From: Enoplosus armatus | Taxonomy: Eukaryota; Chordata; Actinopteri; Centrarchiformes; Enoplosidae | NCBI RefSeq assembly: GCF_043641665.1 | Contig: NC_092194.1 | Location: 13,617,298 to 13,681,297, forward strand | Length of the DNA: 64,000 nucleotides | Reading direction: 5' to 3' | In this document: positions 12,057 to 24,133 of the stretch, piece by piece | Layout of the letters: the number at the start of each line of letters is the position of its first letter | Position numbering within the stretch: position 1 is the first letter of the stretch | Program-made: the position numbers and the translations under genes | Notes under the pieces: model-generated | Seen by the model: only the letters and a program-made list of their open reading frames with translations | Told to the model about the DNA's origin: nothing | Databases searched by the model: none

Positions 12057-12133
12057 TTGATTTAACATGCAATTAGTGTCATAGTGTCAGAAATACCATT
12101 ATACAGTCACTCATTAAGCGATTGCAACTTAAA

Positions 12134-12310
12134 GGAATGGTTCAACATTTTGGGAAATATGCTTATTCTCTTTCTTGCTGAGAGTTAGATAAAAAGATTG
12201 ATACCACTCTCATGTTTGTCAGCTATATATGTTAGAGCCAGCAGCTGGTTAGCTTAGCTTATTTAAAGACGGGGAAACAGCTAGCATGGCTCTGTCCTAA
12301 GGAAACAAAT
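12134..12310 (+). repeat. Partial copy of a TIR-type fish repeat
   Basis: AAGGAATGGTTCAACATTTT, TTGCTGAGAGTTAGAT, GATTGATACCACTCTCATGT and GGTTAGCTTAGCTTA match, with small changes, the 5' part of the complete element at 46246-46722. The 3' inverted end is missing, so this is a truncated copy. A shorter, internally deleted relative lies at about 6860-6955. Confidence 0.65.
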
Positions 12311-13594
12311 AGTCTGGCTCATAATCCACCCTTAAAGCCATATTAAGTTGTTTTAACACTTTAAACATTTCGTTTGTACAATTATAAAAATGAGATACAA
12401 TGTGATGATTAGCGGTCTTTGAGATGCATTATACTGTGTTGTGTTTGTCAGTCTTGAACTTGATGTCATATTTTATTATTGTAAACACTAGTTTCTTTTC
12501 AGAGCTGTTCCACTTGTGCTGTTCTTGCTAAACAAAGCGAAGGTTGGCTGTCTTGACAAAGCTTACTTTGGTGACATTTCTCATGAGTGTTATCTGAAAC
12601 TGAGCTTTCTATTTTTATAGCGACTATCAGGAAGTTTAGTTGTTTGGATTAGACGTTTGGATTTGTTTTCTTGAACAACTTCACAGGCTGAACCTGGCTC
12701 TTACTGTAACAGGTGTAACGTGAAGGAAGAAAACTTGTGATGAATCCATCATGTTTGTGTCAACCACAAAGCATTTGTGTTCCAGAGACTAAAGTGTCCA
12801 CTAAGGCTTTAAAAAATAACTTAATATAATACAACAATGTATGAGTGTTGTTGTCTTCAATAAAGTATCATCTGCAACTATTGGAAGGATGAAGTGTCTT
12901 TGTTTTGATGAGAAAGGATTGTTTGTACTGTGCGCTGTTATCATTTTGACCATAAAAGGGATGCCACAGCTTCAAACATACTCATTCTCAGATAACACTT
13001 CCCATTGTATACTGACAAAAAATACTGTTTGTATTTTGTATTCTATCCAATTTGATTGTTATTTGCTTTTACGCCATATCAAGTTTGTTATTGTTGCCAT
13101 TTCATCATCTTGATTTAGAATAGAGTAGGATAGGATTACACATGAATTAAGGATAAATAAGCATGGAGATAAGTCCGTTGTTATTGCTTATTTAGTCAAA
13201 CATTTAGAAATTATTAAGCGTAGATCAAACTGTATAAACAGGCAATAATCCTGTTAATCAGTTCAATCAGATGGATGGGTACCACATTTATATGAACTGC
13301 ACGCAGTGCAGTGAGTTAATCTTTCCTTTGGCCTTTAATGTTAATAATCACATGAAAACACTGTGTATCAGTACCACACAAGTGATCACTATACTTTTTC
13401 ACACTTACAAAATATATAATAATAATAATAATACTTTCTTTCTTAATCTTTTCTTGCTGTCTGCAGTTGTCAACACTTGCTGCCTCTCCCAGTTTCAGCT
13501 TGTCTCTAACATGTGCGCGGACCGAATTTTGACTCCTTGACAAACAAGTTGATGTATTGAAGTCCTTGGCTAAGGGTGGGGAAGAATGCAACAC

Positions 13595-13600
13595 TATATA
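13595..13600 (+). promoter_or_regulatory. Candidate TATA box of the central bdkrb2 gene
   Basis: TATATA (within ACTATATACAAAAA) lies about 100 nt upstream of the proposed initiator ATG at 13697. This would place transcription start near 13625 and leave a short 5' UTR. Support is only position and sequence. Confidence 0.3.
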
Positions 13601-13696
13601 CAAAAATGCTCGTAGCAGATCTCCCCTCTGATTCGCTGTGTACTCCTACTGGGATCTTAGTGTACACACAGCCCTGTTCCAGACGTGCCTTTTCTC

Positions 13697-15178
13697 ATGG
13701 ATTTTGACCATAAGAGGAACACTTTCATGAAACGTACGGTAAGAGCTTTTCATGTTTATCAAAGTCTGTACTTGAGACAATGCTACACTTCCAAAATACT
13801 CAGCTTGGCCAGAAATAATGTAGTCAGTTTACTCTTTAGTTTCAGGAATTACAGAGGGTCTTCCTGAGACATGCTGAACGAAGAATCTTTGCCAAATATT
13901 TCCAAATATTTAAATAAGTCCTGTCAAAGTAAAGGGAAATTAATCAACACGTTAATTCAGTTTTAATTTCTGATGCAGTAGATGTCAAAATAACATAGCA
14001 TCATGTGTTTTAAATCAAATAATGGTATTAACTGATGAGTTATGTGTATTTATTTTGTTCCCTAGCCCATGGAGCCAATGAAGGTTGTATCTGTGGCAAC
14101 ACTGTGGTCTGAAAACACCAGTGCACCCCTGCCATCCGGTCCATCAGAGTGTCCGATCTCTGCAGAATGGGAGACTGTCCATACCATCATCCCCCCATAC
14201 ATCTTCACCATATCCCTGTTAGGCCTTCTCTTTAACGGCTTTGTACTGGGGGTGTTCCTCGCCCACAAGGATCGACTGACTGTAGCGGAGATCTACCTGA
14301 GCAACCTAGTGCTGGCTGACTTTATCCTCCTGTGTGGCCTCCCCTTCTGGGCGATGAACATCCTCAACGACTTTAACTGGCCATACGGAGATGTCTTATG
14401 TAAAATGGTCAACGCCATCTTCATCATCAATTTCTACACCAGCATCTACACCCTGGTGATGATTAGTGTTGACCGCTACCTGGCACTTGTGAAGACCATG
14501 AAGGCCAGGTGGCTGAGACGGACACTTTATGCCAAGGTGATCTGCTTCATCCTGTGGATGTTAGGGCTCATGCTGAGCACGCCAACCATGGTTCACAGAA
14601 AGGTGAAGTTCATCAAGGAGTACGAGACCATGTCCTGTGTGCTGGATTATAGCCATGACAGCCCTTGGAAGTTGGCCCATCAGATTCTGATGAACGTGAT
14701 GGGCTTTGTTCTCCCTGTTCTGGTCATTGTTTTCAGCAGTGGGAACATAATCAAGGCTTTAGCTCAGAGGAGGGAGAGTGCAGGTTTTCATGACATTAAT
14801 GACACAAAGGCCACAGTACTGGTGTATGCTGTCACACTACTTTTCTTACTGTGTTGGGGTCCCTTCCAGGTATTCACCTTCCTTGACACACTCTGTGATG
14901 TCCAAGTGTTGGATGAGATGCTGTGGTCCTACACTCTCGATATAGGAGGCCAGGTTTCGGTGTATCTTGCCTTTCTCAACAGCGCTCTGAACCCTGTGTT
15001 GTATGTCTTCTCGGGGCAGTACTTTAGGAGGAAAGTTAGCGCCATCTACAGGAGGACTAGACACCACCGCAGAGGATCAGATATGACCACATATCAACGC
15101 TCTGTTGCGTCCACTTACATTAACAGAACAGAGCAAATTAAGACTGTGGTAATTTTTAATGCAAAGGATCAGATGTGA
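13697..15178 (+). CDS. bdkrb2: B2 bradykinin receptor-like GPCR (paralogue 2)
   Basis: Kinin-type GPCR. The main exon is 14066-15178, after acceptor TTTGTTCCCTAG. A 42-nt upstream exon, 13697-13738 (ATG, donor GTAAGAG), joins it in phase 0 through a 327-nt intron and gives 384 residues. Without it, translation would start at ATG 14069 (369 residues). Features are VAEIYLSNLVLAD in TM2, DRYLALVKTM after TM3 (as in mammalian B2), CWGPFQ in TM6, NPVLY in TM7, TM3/ECL2 cysteines, and an N-terminal Cys (SECPIS). Both acidic ligand-side residues are present (FLDTL, TLDIGGQ). The usual ECL3 cysteine position is Met (VLDEM), and a Cys sits about eight residues earlier (TLCDV). This copy diverges most from the other two B2-like genes. 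A polyadenylation signal lies at 15832-15837. Confidence 0.87.
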
Positions 15179-15831
15179 CTCTTCATGACATCCTGTCCTC
15201 CACTTCCGTTGCGGCTTATGGAAAAAGAGATGCAATATAGAAGATATGAGTCTCAAATTGTTATTTCTTGAGACTTAACACAATAACAATGCTGTTATAT
15301 GGCTAAACAGTACTATCAGATGATGTTGAGTACTATGCTTTTTGGAAATAATTGACACAACGAGAGATAATGGACATAATTTGTAGAAGAAATGGAAGCA
15401 GATTTTATGTTTACAGTCTCCATAAAGACACTTATGTCTTGCTCTGCGGACACACACTATGTATCTGAATCTGTCTCTTTCAACATGGCCTCACTGTTAC
15501 TGGAATTTTGATGTTTAATTGTTAAACACACAAAACAAAACCAGCCATTTCAGAAACGCTATTCTTCTTCTTTTTTTTTTCCTCAAAGCAGTTTACACTC
15601 TGCAAGCCACCACAAGAGAATGGCCGCCCATGTACTTTGTGTACATTTACATTCATAATTCCTCTTGTACAGTATAACTTGGCATGTAAACATTTATTCA
15701 ATAATGACATACCGTCATGCCAGTTTCTATTTAGTCGTGACACTCATTACTTAAGCTACTTTTGTGTATTCCTGGAATAATTTGTATTTGTAATTTGTAA
15801 TCAACGCTTGTATGAACTGCTTAAATACTAT

Positions 15832-15837
15832 AATAAA
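15832..15837 (+). terminator. Candidate polyadenylation signal
   Basis: AATAAA (ACTATAATAAACAATC) about 650 nt after the stop of the central bdkrb2 gene. It is the first canonical hexamer downstream. Confidence 0.4.
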
Positions 15838-15849
15838 CAATCAAAACAT

Positions 15850-18300
15850 CAATCCTGAATGCAACAACATGATGTAAGGCATTACCTGCTGGAGACTCAT
15901 TGTTTTCCTAAAGAAAATAACTTTGTTGAGTGAAAGCAGCTGTAAATGGGTCCAACTTGATGAATTAACCTACTCACATTATTGCAGTTAAAGCAGCATT
16001 TAATGTTTTGACACCTTTGATTGCAAACATTACAGAGTATAAATCTAGAAGGCTTTTTATAAACAATGAATTACAGTGAGTTTTAAAGAGCAACTTAACG
16101 CAGCTGAAAATCTTGTCTTTACTGACCTCCAGGGGTTTCATTTCTCACCTTACTGCACAGATGCGAAACAGTACTCGAGGGTGTGTCATTACACAGTGAC
16201 ATCACTGTGGTCACAGGTGCAACAGAGCATCGATCACACAGAGCAACATATGATAACATAATGTGAGGAAGTTACCATACCAACTGTATGCAGATTCACA
16301 TGCTCAAAGTCATAAGAGTTTTTTATGTTTTTATATTAAAATATATTAATATTACTGCTGTATGTTCCAACTTGATATCCATTTCCAGGGCCAGCCTATT
16401 ATCTAAACCTAATATCATCAACAATTACAGTTGATTACTGTGGTGCTTTGTTTTGGCCTGGTTTAATCTTGTTTATGTCCATGCATTGTTGTGATCATGC
16501 CATTTCCCTAACTTGCTACGCCTTTCATTCCAGATTCTTGGAAAAGACTCAACTGTATTTTACAGAGGGAAGGTCTAAGTTTTGTGCTGCATTTTGGGCA
16601 AAGAAAAGTTGCATTAAATTGTGTGAATGTGTTTATTTCCATGTGCTGTTAGCACAGATTAATTTAAAAATATATTTTTCCACATTGCCATTCTCGTTTG
16701 ACATGATGCTAGATTTTAGAAAAGTCCCATCAGATTGACAAGACTGTGGAGGCAGGAGAGGAAATAGCAGGGTGGATTTGCAAGTAGCTGGAGTTATCTT
16801 GCCTCCGCCTAACATTAGAATTCCACAAATTGAAAATGATTTAGCATTTGATGAATCACTTTAAAGGTTTTGGGGTTTTTTCACAGCAGGCACTCGGGAG
16901 AACATCATCAAGTGTTGATGTTAGAATAAAAGCTTCATGGATGTGGTCTATGGGTTGAGGCGTTGCCCATGAACTGCAACATCCCTGATTCACGTCTGGC
17001 CGACGTTTCCTCTAAAAAGGCCTTAGAAGGTATTATAAAGTCTAAAAATGTAATTTACAAAAGTCTTAAATATTTTCTCTTTCCTGCTGTAGGCAGTAGT
17101 TACACCAGGAGACGTTTTATATACATATAAAACATGGGATTGTTTCAACAGTAAATTTTGGGCATGCAGGAGGCTCCTTTTTTGTGAAAGTTTCAGTCCG
17201 CACCATCAGACCTGCAGCAAACACTGTCATTACTGCTAGCTACAGTAGCTGGGAAGCTCATCGTCTCATAATAGATAAATGTCGATTTTGGCAAAAACTT
17301 AATTTAAATAAATTATAAATAACTTTTAATTGGTTAATCCATCCATCCATTTTCTGCCCCTTATCCTAGTCTAGGTGGCATTAATTTAAATAATTATATA
17401 ATTAGGAATGCAGCACACTGAACCACAGTAATGAATGAAAGTCACTTTTATTCCAGACAGAGCGGAGAGCAGGCAAGTAGCAGCACAGTCCAGAGCTAGC
17501 ATCAGGTAGAGAGTCTTTCTGCGCTCGAGAGGAGCCCGGGGGCTCAGGCTGGAGGAGCCGGACCAGGGAACCAATGAATTATTGTTATACATTGCTGGGA
17601 AGTACTGAATAAATAATAGTCCCTACAGGTTTACCATCACACTGATTGTGTAACCAGTATGATCATAAAAAGTGTATTCAAGTACATTCTATGTGGTATT
17701 AAAAAGGTCATAAAAAGTCTCGAACGTGGCGAATCCTGCAGAAACCCTGTACTGTCATCCCTTCTCATTTAGCCTGGTACTGCTAATGTGAGCCATGTTG
17801 CCTAGCAAACAATGTCACAATAAACAAAATGTATCTTTAGGGAAGAGACCTTGTTGATGACAGTGACATGAAACTCAACCAAGTAAAGTTCTCACACGCT
17901 GCTAAGGACCGTAGCAGCTTGACAGGAATGTCTGTGAATGTGCCGGTGCTGCAGGCCGGGTTGTTTTAATGCCTGGTTTCTTTTAATACAGTTAACAGTT
18001 TGTTCACTCTTAAAGAGTTGGTTCACTCAAACACAGAACCCCATCCTTGCTCCAACAACTTGCTTAATACCACCCAACTTTGTGTAGAAACCACCACATC
18101 TAAGTCAAGTATATTGAGAAACAATTTTGACCTTCAAGATAAGACATATGTTAAAATTGAAAATATCATAAAAAACACGAAACTTTTCTGCAAACAGACA
18201 GACATGCTGTCATACTACTAGAAGGTGGAAAAAAACAGAAGAGAGGCAGAATGAAGAGAGAAGGAAGAGGGGGGCGTCAATACAGCACACCAACTGATAA
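15850..18300. other. Intergenic stretch with minor repeats
   Basis: No gene was recognised. A short TCCATCCATCCATTTTCTGC motif at about 17338-17360 is a sequence common at the edges of fish retroposons. A GC-richer patch at 17440-17570 has no coding motif. The rest is AT-rich. Confidence 0.45.
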
Positions 18301-18314
18301 TCCCGAGTGTCTGA

Positions 18315-18438
18315 CATCACCTTAATATCAGTTTCCTCTCTCCTTTAAGAGAGCGACTCAGAGACAGACAGAGGACAGAAGCAGAAGGCACTTGAACAGA
18401 GTATCTGGACATTTTACATCTGGACTTTCTCCGGAGGA
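18315..18438 (+). promoter_or_regulatory. Leader/promoter block of third bdkrb2-like gene
   Basis: Homologous to 5205-5333. TGACATCA, CTTTAAGAGAGCGA followed by CTCAGAGACAGAC, and TATCTGGACATTTTACATCT run up to the ATG. The two blocks differ by small indels and substitutions, mainly in the centre, so they have been diverging separately while the ATG-proximal part is kept. Confidence 0.5.
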
Positions 18439-20875
18439 ATGGCTCTTCTACCTACAAGGTATGCATAAGCTTTATTTGGTTTGTATGTTACTTTTTGTTT
18501 TATGTTTTTACCACTATTCTGTAATATATAGAATATTTACAAGGACTATTGACAATCTTCAACATTGTTCAACATCAATAATGTTTTGTTCTTTATAACA
18601 TTGTTATGAATACAGATAAATACCAGTATTTTTTTTTTTTTGTTCCAACGTGCCAAAATCCAGACTGCAGCTCTGTCACTTTATTTGTCTCGACACGTTT
18701 AGTGCAAGATGTTGATCTGCTTTAGCTCCAACGTTTAGATAAACAGTAAGACCGGTATGACCAGTATTTAAAACTGTTGTACTGTTTGTACTACACTGAT
18801 ACACAAATATAGCATAAAGAGTCAAAAAAAAAATACACTTGATCTATATTGAGAGCATTTTAACACTGTAGTGGCTGCAAATATAGGTGAAGATATCATG
18901 AAAGCAGAACTTCAAAATTTTTGTTTTTCTAAATTGCATGTTTATGATTTGTGTACAAAGGGCAACACAGAGAAAAAAGTACTCAACAAATGCAATAATA
19001 GTTTATTCATACAAAAGGGGACATGCAACAAAGGTTCCCAGCCAGATGGGAGGCACCTTAATCCCTGAGGCCAGCAGAGCATTCCAGTGATTGTTATCTT
19101 TCATCATTAATTGTCAAGGAAGCTGCCAATTTCTCATGTTACTCAGATATTATTCCACTTTTTTTGCATGGGCATTTTTACGGCACAATGGTAGTCTTGT
19201 TAGTGTCTCACGACTGCAAACGTCCTGCCCTCTGCAAGTTTATTTGCCTGCTCTTCATCATTTTTGCTAAGTCAATCATCAAACAAATTATTTATTTATG
19301 GGGCGCAGATTGTAAAGTGGCGCACATTGAAATTAACAGCAACATTTTGCTACATTTGGCTCCAAACAACGCTTAAAAAAGTGGTCGGAACTTTTTAAAG
19401 TTACTTTTTACCAGATTTACAGCAATATTTGTGAAATCTAAATGTTAAAACTAAATGTTAAATCTTTAATCTAAACGTTAAATATTGAATCTAAATGTTA
19501 AATCTAAATGTCACAGGTGCTTGGTGAAAATAAATATTTAGCTAATATGCAAATTCACACTGCTGCTGCTGCTAATTGGTCATACCTTTCTCTGGGAAAT
19601 GCATTAAACGGGGAAAACACTTTACCGTTATCAGTGTCACTCAGTATTCAGCACTTCAGAGTAGACAGCCTTAACTCAGTGTTCAGTATTACTCAGAATT
19701 CAGTGTTTCCCAGTAATCCATGTTATGATCATAACAACGTTATGATTATAACAACATGAACATGAACAAGTTACCGTCAAGTTGTCTTTGTCGTAATGTT
19801 TTATCTTGTTTTCCTTCCTCTATCTCTCCACAGCGTCCCCGCTAACTTCAGCACCTCATCTATAAATGTAGACCAAAACAACACGAATATCATTAGATGT
19901 CCTGAAAAAGAACCCCAATGGGTCTATATTGTGGTGCCGGTGTACATCCTGCTCATCTCTGTGCTGGGAATCGTGTTTAATATGTTTGTCCTGATGGTTT
20001 TCTGCCTTCATAAGAAGGCCTGCACCGTGGCTGAGATCTACTTGAGCAACCTGGCCGCTGCTGACCTTGTCCTGGTGTCCTGTTTGCCTTTCTGGGCTGT
20101 CAACATAAAGAGGGGTTTTGACTGGCCTTTTGGTCTGTTCCTGTGCAAAGTCGTCAACGTGGGCATTAAGATGAACGCCTACTGCAGCATCTACTTCCTC
20201 GTTCTGGTTAGCATAGATCGTTATGTGGCGCTGGTGCATACAATGTCCTATGGCAGAATGCGTAGGCCAAAATATGCCAAACTGGGCTGTGTGGTGGTGT
20301 GGGGGTTGTGCTTGCTCCTGAGTGTCCCAACGCTCATCTACAGGAAATTGAAACATAGAGGGAAAATTACTGAGTGCCATAGTAGTTACTCCGCCACTGA
20401 ATTTCTGATGTATAACGTGATGCTGACTATATTCAGCTTCATCATCCCCATTGCCATTATTTCCTTCTGCACAATCAAGATTATTCAAGCTGTGAATAAC
20501 CGGTTAATGGAGAGGTTAAACTCCCAGAAAATGGAGCATAAGGCCACCACTCTGGTGCTGGCGGTCCTCCTGGCGTTCCTGATCTGCTGGGTGCCATACC
20601 ACCTTACTAGGATGGTATACATGCTCAAAGATGTTAAAGTCCTGACAGGTTGTAGGCTCATCGAGATCCTGAATATCTGCAGGCAGATCTTCACCTACTT
20701 CGCCTTCTTCAACAGTGTTCTCAACCCCATCCTATACGTCATTGTAGGAAAAAACTTCCGGAAGAAAGTTAAGGAACTCTTCAAGCAGTGGAGCATAAAC
20801 AGAACAACCTTCACTATCACCTCCACACGCTCAACCTTGTTAAGAAGTGTTAACTCTCAGAATACCCGAAGCTGA
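18439..20875 (+). CDS. B2 bradykinin receptor-like GPCR (paralogue 3, altered ligand site)
   Basis: Two coding exons are inferred: 18439-18458 (donor GTATGC) and 19834-20875 (acceptor TCTCTCCACAG). The codon is split AG|C exactly as in the gene at 5334, giving 353 residues. TM1-TM4, TM6 and TM7 are almost the same as in that gene, even at third codon positions, including DRYVAL, CWVPYH and NPILY. The extracellular side differs sharply: ECL1 reads KRGFDWPF, ECL2 is shorter (KLKHRGKITECHSSYSATEF), and the TM6/ECL3 acidic residue of kinin receptors is Tyr (MVYML). The second one, at the ECL3/TM7 edge, is Asn (ILNICRQ). The disulfide cysteines are kept. The reading frame is intact and looks functional. 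Ligand preference has probably changed, which is inference from these residues. Confidence 0.88.
19433..19512 (+). repeat. Degenerate minisatellite in intron 1
   Basis: Imperfect tandem copies of AATCTAAATGTTA (about 13 nt) occur in the intron of the third bdkrb2-like gene, for example TCTAAATGTTAAATCTAAAT near 19490-19508. Confidence 0.6.
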
Positions 20876-23800
20876 TCTGCCAGGATTGTGATTTTTTTGG
20901 AGAAGCTATGCTAGACATCCTGTTCACATTGTGTACCACTTCTGGTGCAACTAACATTTATTGCTTAAGTGTAGTCTGTATCAGAAATGCTTTCAAATTT
21001 AACACAATAATAACACTGCTACATAATTAAACAGCACTACCAGATTGTGTTTTATATTGCACAAGTAATGGGCACAAATTGGGATAATGGAAGTAATGTA
21101 CTAAAGAGGTGGAAACAGACTTTGTGTCTTTGTGCAAATGGAATGATTTTCAGTCGTGGTATGACATTTCAATGGTAAAATGTTCCACGCCTATCTGTGT
21201 GCATGTCTGAGTCTGTTTCTCTGTACTATTACACAATGTTGCTCTGACTGTATTGTGATATTCTAATGCTAAACACCTAAAAACAAACTCTGCCATATTT
21301 CATATCTGTGTAATATTTCTCCTTTCTTTGACCCCCAAGCCAAATTCCAACCTGCTATCTACATGCTCTGCATACATTTGCATGCTTGTACAATTTGTTG
21401 CTTTGTACTGTTTATTTGCTTTTCAAAGTCACAGTAGCCTGAGGAGTGGAACTCATGCAGTCATGCTGGTATCTCTTTACAGCGCGCACCATGGTATTGG
21501 GAGAAGTTAGTCTCGTCAATTTTGACTTATTTTTACACTTACTTGACTTGACTTGTTTTTATTGTTTTCAGTTTTCACTCACAGTTTAGTTAGGTTTAGC
21601 CACCAAAACTACTTGGTTAGGTTTAGGAAAAGATGGTTTGAGTTCAAATAGATCCTTTCACAATGTTAACCATGTGTTAGAAAGCCTTTCTGGCAGAAAG
21701 GCCTGAAGTCTAACTTCTCCCGCAGTCTATGGTGTGAACAAACGTCACTGTTGTTGAAACAACCTCTGTGTATCAGTTGTGAATTACATAATTGATTTAA
21801 TGTATCACCTGTAGTGGCATAAGGGCAGAAGCCCAAGACTTAATCTTTTGATGATAAACCTACACCGATGTGACTTTATAAAGACTGTTACAGTGTTTGT
21901 CAGCTCTGCAAAGTTTAGATAGATTCATAGATTTCTTTTCTCAGACGCCTCCAAGATAATTGTTGAGATCTGGGAATACGTCATCACTACAACACTATAG
22001 CTAGATTATCTAAACCACTTTATTTGGAAGTAAAAGTGCGTTCACCCAAGATGTTGGCATTAATCCATCATTGCACAGGAAAAGGGTCAGGTACGCACGC
22101 ACAACAATGGTCAATACAGTAGGTACAGGTTGAACTAGTCAGTCTGTAAATTGCCATGGATGTTGGACAAGCACTCAGGCGATTTGTTTAAAATCTGTGG
22201 GATTCTCTGACAGGTTGTGGTTCTTGGTGAGTACAATGTTTTTATTGTTAGTTATTGTTGTTATTATTGTTTCCTTTACTTCAGTAAAAGTGGTAATACC
22301 ACACTGTAAAAAGATTCCACAACAGGTAAAAGTTCTGCATTCAAAACCTTACTTAGGTAAAAGTATTATCAAATTCACCAAATTTGGAGATACATGATTT
22401 TCACTGGACAGGAAGGGTATAGGAAAAAATTGTAATCTAAAAAGTAACTACAGCTGTCGGTCAAATGTAGTGGAGTAAAAAGCACAGTATTTGCCTCTGA
22501 GATGTAGAAGTATAAAGTTGCGTAAAATACTCAAGTACAGTACAAGTATGCTAAATTGATGGAATACTATTTTAATGCTCTCAGCCTCAGACGAGTTTTT
22601 GTTTGATTCAACACTTCATAGATCAGAGTCACAACTCTGTTTAATCAGATTAAACCTTGTTCATGTTTATTATATAACATAGCCTCTCATAGTGACTGTA
22701 TTTGTTGAAACATGTCTGTATTACAGTGTACCGTGTATTGTGCTGTTAGAAACCACAAGAGATTGACACAACTGTTGAAATATAATGTACATTCTGATTA
22801 AAATGTAAATTAATGTCCACCCTTTTCCCAGAATGTTTAATTGATTTTCAGTATTGCACACTAAAAAGGCAGATGTGGTGTGTTGCACAGATCGGAGTGG
22901 GTGGATGTTTTTCCTATCTTTACACTGGGTCTCTGGTCCAGCACCTCCAACAAGCCTTTATTTGGTGAGATGTGATCCCTAAATATTAGACTCTCCGCAG
23001 ATAGGCTTCTTCTGTCAACAGATTCTCATTGTAATGTAAACAGCAATCAGATCTCTACTCTATTTGTTGAACTTCTTAGCTGTGCCTGCCTTGCTTCAGG
23101 AGCACATTTCAACTTCATGAAACACTACTGAACTAACTGAATCCTTCCATGCAACACGTTGGCACTGACAGCAGGGAATGATAGGACATGCAAATACATG
23201 CTGTTCCTGGGAAGCCCAAAGTACACAGTTTGTTTAGACTAACCAGTCTTTGCCAGGTTGTTTTGGTGGAAGAAGTATTCAGATCCCTTTCTTCAAGTAC
23301 AGAGACAATGTAAAAATACTCCTTTATAAGTAAAAGTCTTGTATTTAAAATTCTATTTAATCCTATTCAATTAAAAGTACAGAAGTATTATCAGAAAAAT
23401 TGTCATAAGTCACAAGTTTGTCATTATTAAGTTCTTTAAACTATTCTCGAAAGTGTTCCTTTTTTTATGAAATGTTGGATAATTGAAATTGAAACAACTG
23501 TTTCAAACAAACAGTTGTTTAAATAAAAACATCTGAGAAGTTCAAAGGGGAAATGTCTCTTTGGTGAAACATCATAGACATGTTTGCAAAAGGGTCACAG
23601 GGCAAAAAGGTTGGAAATCACTTGTAACTATAACTGTCAAATAAATGTAGTGGAGTAAGAAGCACAATATCTGCCTCTGGAATGTAGCAAGGCAGAAGTA
23701 TAAAGTAGCATAAAATGGAAACACAAGTAAAAGTACAAATTTGCTTAGATATTTTCTACCACTACTTTTGATCCTAGTGACAGTCGGTGTGTGCTGTTAA

Positions 23801-24000
23801 AGCAAGGCACCAAAACGTCATCTGTTACATGCTCTGGGTGGTAATACAGTCAATGTTGTGACTTCCATGACAGTGTAACCCTCAGTATCATTTCCATATA
23901 TTCCTACAAACTCTCAGCTACAGTTTAATCTCTGGGTTGATCCCATGTCGACTTTCAACGCTGCGGAAATAAAACGACAGCCACAATGAAAGTATTGGAT
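20876..24000. other. Intergenic stretch: paralogue-like 3' flank, then repeats
   Basis: 20996-21410 resembles the 3' flank of the central bdkrb2 gene (see findings). No gene was recognised after it. 22300-22560 carries an old copy of the AAGTA-rich fish element also seen at 23264. Confidence 0.5.
23264..23766 (+). mobile_element. Non-autonomous fish MITE-like element
   Basis: It begins GGTGGAAGAAGTATTCAGAT and ends TATTTTCTACCACTAC, imperfect inverted ends. Inside are AAGTAAAAGTCTTGTATT, AAAAGTACAGAAGTATTATC and GTAGTGGAGTAAGAAGCAC. Related copies lie at 22300-22560 and 44622-45286. It has no coding capacity. Confidence 0.6.
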
Positions 24001-24133
24001 GATATTTTCAGTTTTAGCATAACAAACTTGTTTCACAGGGAACTATTTGCATTGAGGTGCTTATCTCGGGTCAACACAACACAGGAGCTTTCCATTTCCA
24101 TTCACATTCGGGTTTGGTCATCATCGCGTTAGG

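Noticed and set aside
23491..23520. Small inverted repeat GAAACAACTG / CAGTTGTTT
   Set aside because: Arms of about 12 nt inside a MITE-like element; expected by chance in such AT-rich DNA.
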